Positions 61,579-64,000 of a stretch of 64,000 nucleotides of DNA are shown here, one piece after another. The position numbers and the translations under genes were made by a program. Below the pieces are notes generated by a model. That model worked only from the letters and a program-made list of their open reading frames with translations. It did not search any database and had not been told where the DNA came from. The first letter of the stretch is position 1, and every line of letters begins with the position of its first letter. Source of the stretch: Atherinomorus stipes (Eukaryota > Chordata > Actinopteri > Atheriniformes > Atherinidae); assembly GCA_023101725.1 (NCBI GenBank), contig JALJCO010010500.1, forward strand, positions 62,001-126,000, in the 5' to 3' direction.

Positions 61579-63120
61579 GGCGGTTAAAAGGACGGAGGCG
61601 GTCGCGCTCCTCTTCCAGCCGTAGCGGGAGCTCACTGTGTCTTTTCTGTCGCTTGCACTCACTTCACATCAGTTGTCCCCCCCTCGTCTGTCTTTTCATG
61701 CTTTGCTTCACTTTTTCACCTCAGTACTTAAATCTGCTTTATTTCACGCGGGGTTGAAGCCTGCAGCTATACATATGAACAGAACGTGGCCATTGATGAT
61801 TAATGGGGGGGGGGGGTTGAATCTCTGAACACATTCCTGCCAAAACTGGCGATTAATCAGAGTCTGCCTCGAGACGCGGGGATGAACGTAGGCTTCACTA
61901 CAGGGTTTGTAGTCAGGCTCTCCGTGAACGGCTGGAGAACAGGACAAGTTTTATCAAAGCGCTCGTTGCTCTGCAGTTTCTGTAAATTCAAACACATCCA
62001 CGTATATGCAGACACTTCTGCACTCTCCATGCATGTGCCAATGTTTCTAAGGGCTATGCATTGCCTTAAGGCTGAGTCGGTCTCTTCAGCTGGAGGAGAT
62101 GAGGGGTTTAAGTTTAAAAGGATGTGTGTTAGCGCCTGCTTCTGTTCCTCATCCTTCCCTCCTCCCGCCCTGCCAGCCCTCTGACGCCTCCAGTCTTCAG
62201 CGGTTTGCGGTGCTTTTGGAGAGCATGCAGCGACGTCTGTCACTGACAACCAACAGCAGCTATTTTCTCCCCCCTTCTTAAGAGCTTTTCTGTGTCCTGC
62301 TCGTGTGTGAAGTCTTGCCTCCCGTCCTCCGTCGCTCCACAGTTTGAAACTTGCCCGAGATGCTTCGCCGCCGGTTGCTATGGACGATCTCTAAACTGCA
62401 TGGCTTAAAAACAAGAAACAAACTCTGCCTGTGCTGCACACGTCTCTAGTCGTAGCTTAGCAACCGGTGCTTCTGATAGTGCTGCCCTCCCTCCCCTGAT
62501 CCCACCCCCTCCTCCATGTGCATCCTTCCCCGTCTGGCGGAGTGCAGGCGTTCACCCTCACATAAATCAAGTGCTTTATGGGACCAAAGATGAGCCAGGC
62601 CCTCCGCTCTCTTAGTCCCCCCCACCCCCAGGCCGTCCTGGCCTGGCCTAGCCCGAGCTACAAATCACCACCCCCTGTGCCGCATCTTCTCTTAATGGCA
62701 ACACCACTGCCTGACGCTTCCTCTGACGAGAGTCTTCTGGCCCAGCTCGACAGACTCGAGCCACGTGATCCCGGTAGACAGCTTCTGCTGTTGGCACAGA
62801 ACCGGCATGAGTGTGTGTTCGTGTGTGTGACGGTGAGACTGTGGTGTGTGCGGGAGTGTGTGGGTGAATGTGCATTCGTTGATTCATGTCGTACCTGGAG
62901 GGAAAAAGAATCTGTGGAAAGGTGTGAGTCGAAGGGAAAAAAGGTCCTTTAAGGGAAAACACACCTTGCACTTTAAATTATTTTGAGGCATAAAAAGACC
63001 TTCAAGGACGGAAGAAGTGAGGACAAGCGGAGGAGACGTCCTGCCAAACAACCTGTGCCATCGCCTTGGTCCTGGCTTTGCCTCCACAGCAGGAGAAGCA
63101 GCATGGATGAACTGCTGATC
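61579..63120 (+). other. capn5 3' untranslated region (extent uncertain)
   Basis: Non-coding sequence after the capn5 stop, including a 12-G run at about 61805-61816 and a TG-rich stretch near 62810-62870. It looks largely unique compared with the introns. I found no decisive AATAAA, so the 3' end is undefined. Confidence 0.5.
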
Positions 63121-63339
63121 TGACATGTTTTTGCATATTGAACCACAAGTGGTACTATTTAGTCTATCTCTTATTAACCATGACAGTTCTTCTCATGTGA
63201 CCACTCAATCTAACCATTTTTTATCATCTGGTGGGCTTTTTGTGACAGAAGCCCAAACAGAAATCATCTGTTTTCTTTTTGTTTACTCAAAAGTGCAATC
63301 CAAGTTTTGTGTTTCTAAATCTGAATTAACGATGTTAGT

Positions 63340-63899
63340 TACCATATTTTCCTGACTATAAGTCGCTCTGGAGTGTCGCATCAGTTAAAAAATGCATCAT
63401 GAAGAGGAAAAGAACATAATAAGTCGCACTGGACCACAAGTTGCATTTATTTATTAAAGATAAGTCGATTTTGGGGATTTTTCACACCCTATTTGTAACT
63501 GCTAAAACTTCCCCAATCACTCAGATTCCAAAGCTAATGCTTGTAAATTATCATAAAAATCATAATTAACAAGGATAAACATGTTTTTTGAGGATTTGTT
63601 CCACCGCACAGACAGTACACCCAGATGTCCAAAATGAACTTCTCTCACTGAGATAAGGCTATTTTGGGATCTTTCCCCTCAGAGCAGTGTTTATGTTATC
63701 ACAAGTTAAGAGTGCCCTCTAGTGGCGTTAGATGATGATTTTTACTCCATGGCTTATGTAAGTCAGTTTGTATTAACACCTAAAAATATGATACATTGTA
63801 TTTATTTTGATAAATGTACAAGTCACACTTGACTATAAATTGTGGGAGCAGCCAAACTATGAAAAAAAAAGTGCGACTTATAGTCTGGAGAATATGGTA
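63340..63899. repeat. MITE of the TACCGTATTTTCC family, intact copy
   Basis: TACCATATTTTCCTGACTAT to ATAGTCTGGAGAATATGGTA. A 560-bp element with AAGTCGC/GCGACTT motifs inside both ends. Non-coding. The remaining 100 bp to the window edge shows nothing. Confidence 0.85.
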
Positions 63900-64000
63900 C
63901 TGTCTTTATCAAGACATTTCCTTTGAATGTAAGATGGTTCGTGGACTTTTTTTTCAGCACCGTTTCCATTACTTGAACTGTCACATATGGCATTTAAGTG

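Noticed and set aside
62578..62952. 124-codon frame in the capn5 3' region
   Set aside because: Low-complexity Pro/Ser then Val/Cys from a TG-rich stretch, after the capn5 stop, with no splice support.

Overview
The window is vertebrate nuclear DNA, almost certainly from a teleost fish. It has short exons with GT/AG borders, introns of 71 bp to about 20 kb, abundant Tc1-like transposons, miniature inverted-repeat elements (MITEs), fish LINE/SINE tails and microsatellites. I see no bacterial-style operons, CRISPR arrays or retroviral gag/pol/LTR structure.

Two genes are convincing. The first is calpain-5 (capn5) on the + strand, with 12 coding exons from 11543 to 61578. The exons splice without a break into 642 codons, and the catalytic Cys81, His252 and Asn284 are all present. 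The second is the olfactory marker protein gene (omp), an intronless 160-codon gene on the - strand (39914 to 39432). It lies inside the capn5 intron between coding exons 2 and 3, so the two genes are nested and antisense. Mammalian OMP is also associated with a CAPN5 intron, so this looks like conserved synteny. The capn5a/capn5b and omp paralog assignments cannot be decided from this window.

Layout: 1-11.5 kb is upstream or 5' intron sequence with scattered repeats, including a hAT-like MITE with an 8-bp target duplication nested in a LINE/SINE-derived repeat. Coding exon 1 is at 11.5 kb. Intron 1 (11.7-32.3 kb) holds MITEs and a degenerate Tc1 element. Exon 2 is at 32.3 kb. Intron 2 (32.5-42.9 kb) holds a nested MITE, LINE remnants, a GC-rich repeat and omp. 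Exons 3-9 lie at 42.9-50.4 kb, with introns 7 and 8 only 89 and 71 bp. Intron 9 (50.4-54.7 kb) is a stack of nested elements including a Tc1 element that has lost its third catalytic residue. Intron 10 (54.8-58.6 kb) holds a Tc1-related element inside a larger inverted duplication. Exon 11 is at 58.6 kb, intron 11 holds a fold-back element split by another MITE, and exon 12 with the start of the 3' UTR is at 61.4 kb. Another MITE lies near the right edge.

I found no clearly undescribed biological system. The most notable structures are the antisense nested omp gene, the inverted duplication around 56.05-58.07 kb, a DD37E-spaced Tc1-related transposase, and a set of MITEs sharing TTAA-AGG type ends. 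Repeat family names are inferred from termini, target duplications and conceptual translation; no database search was possible.
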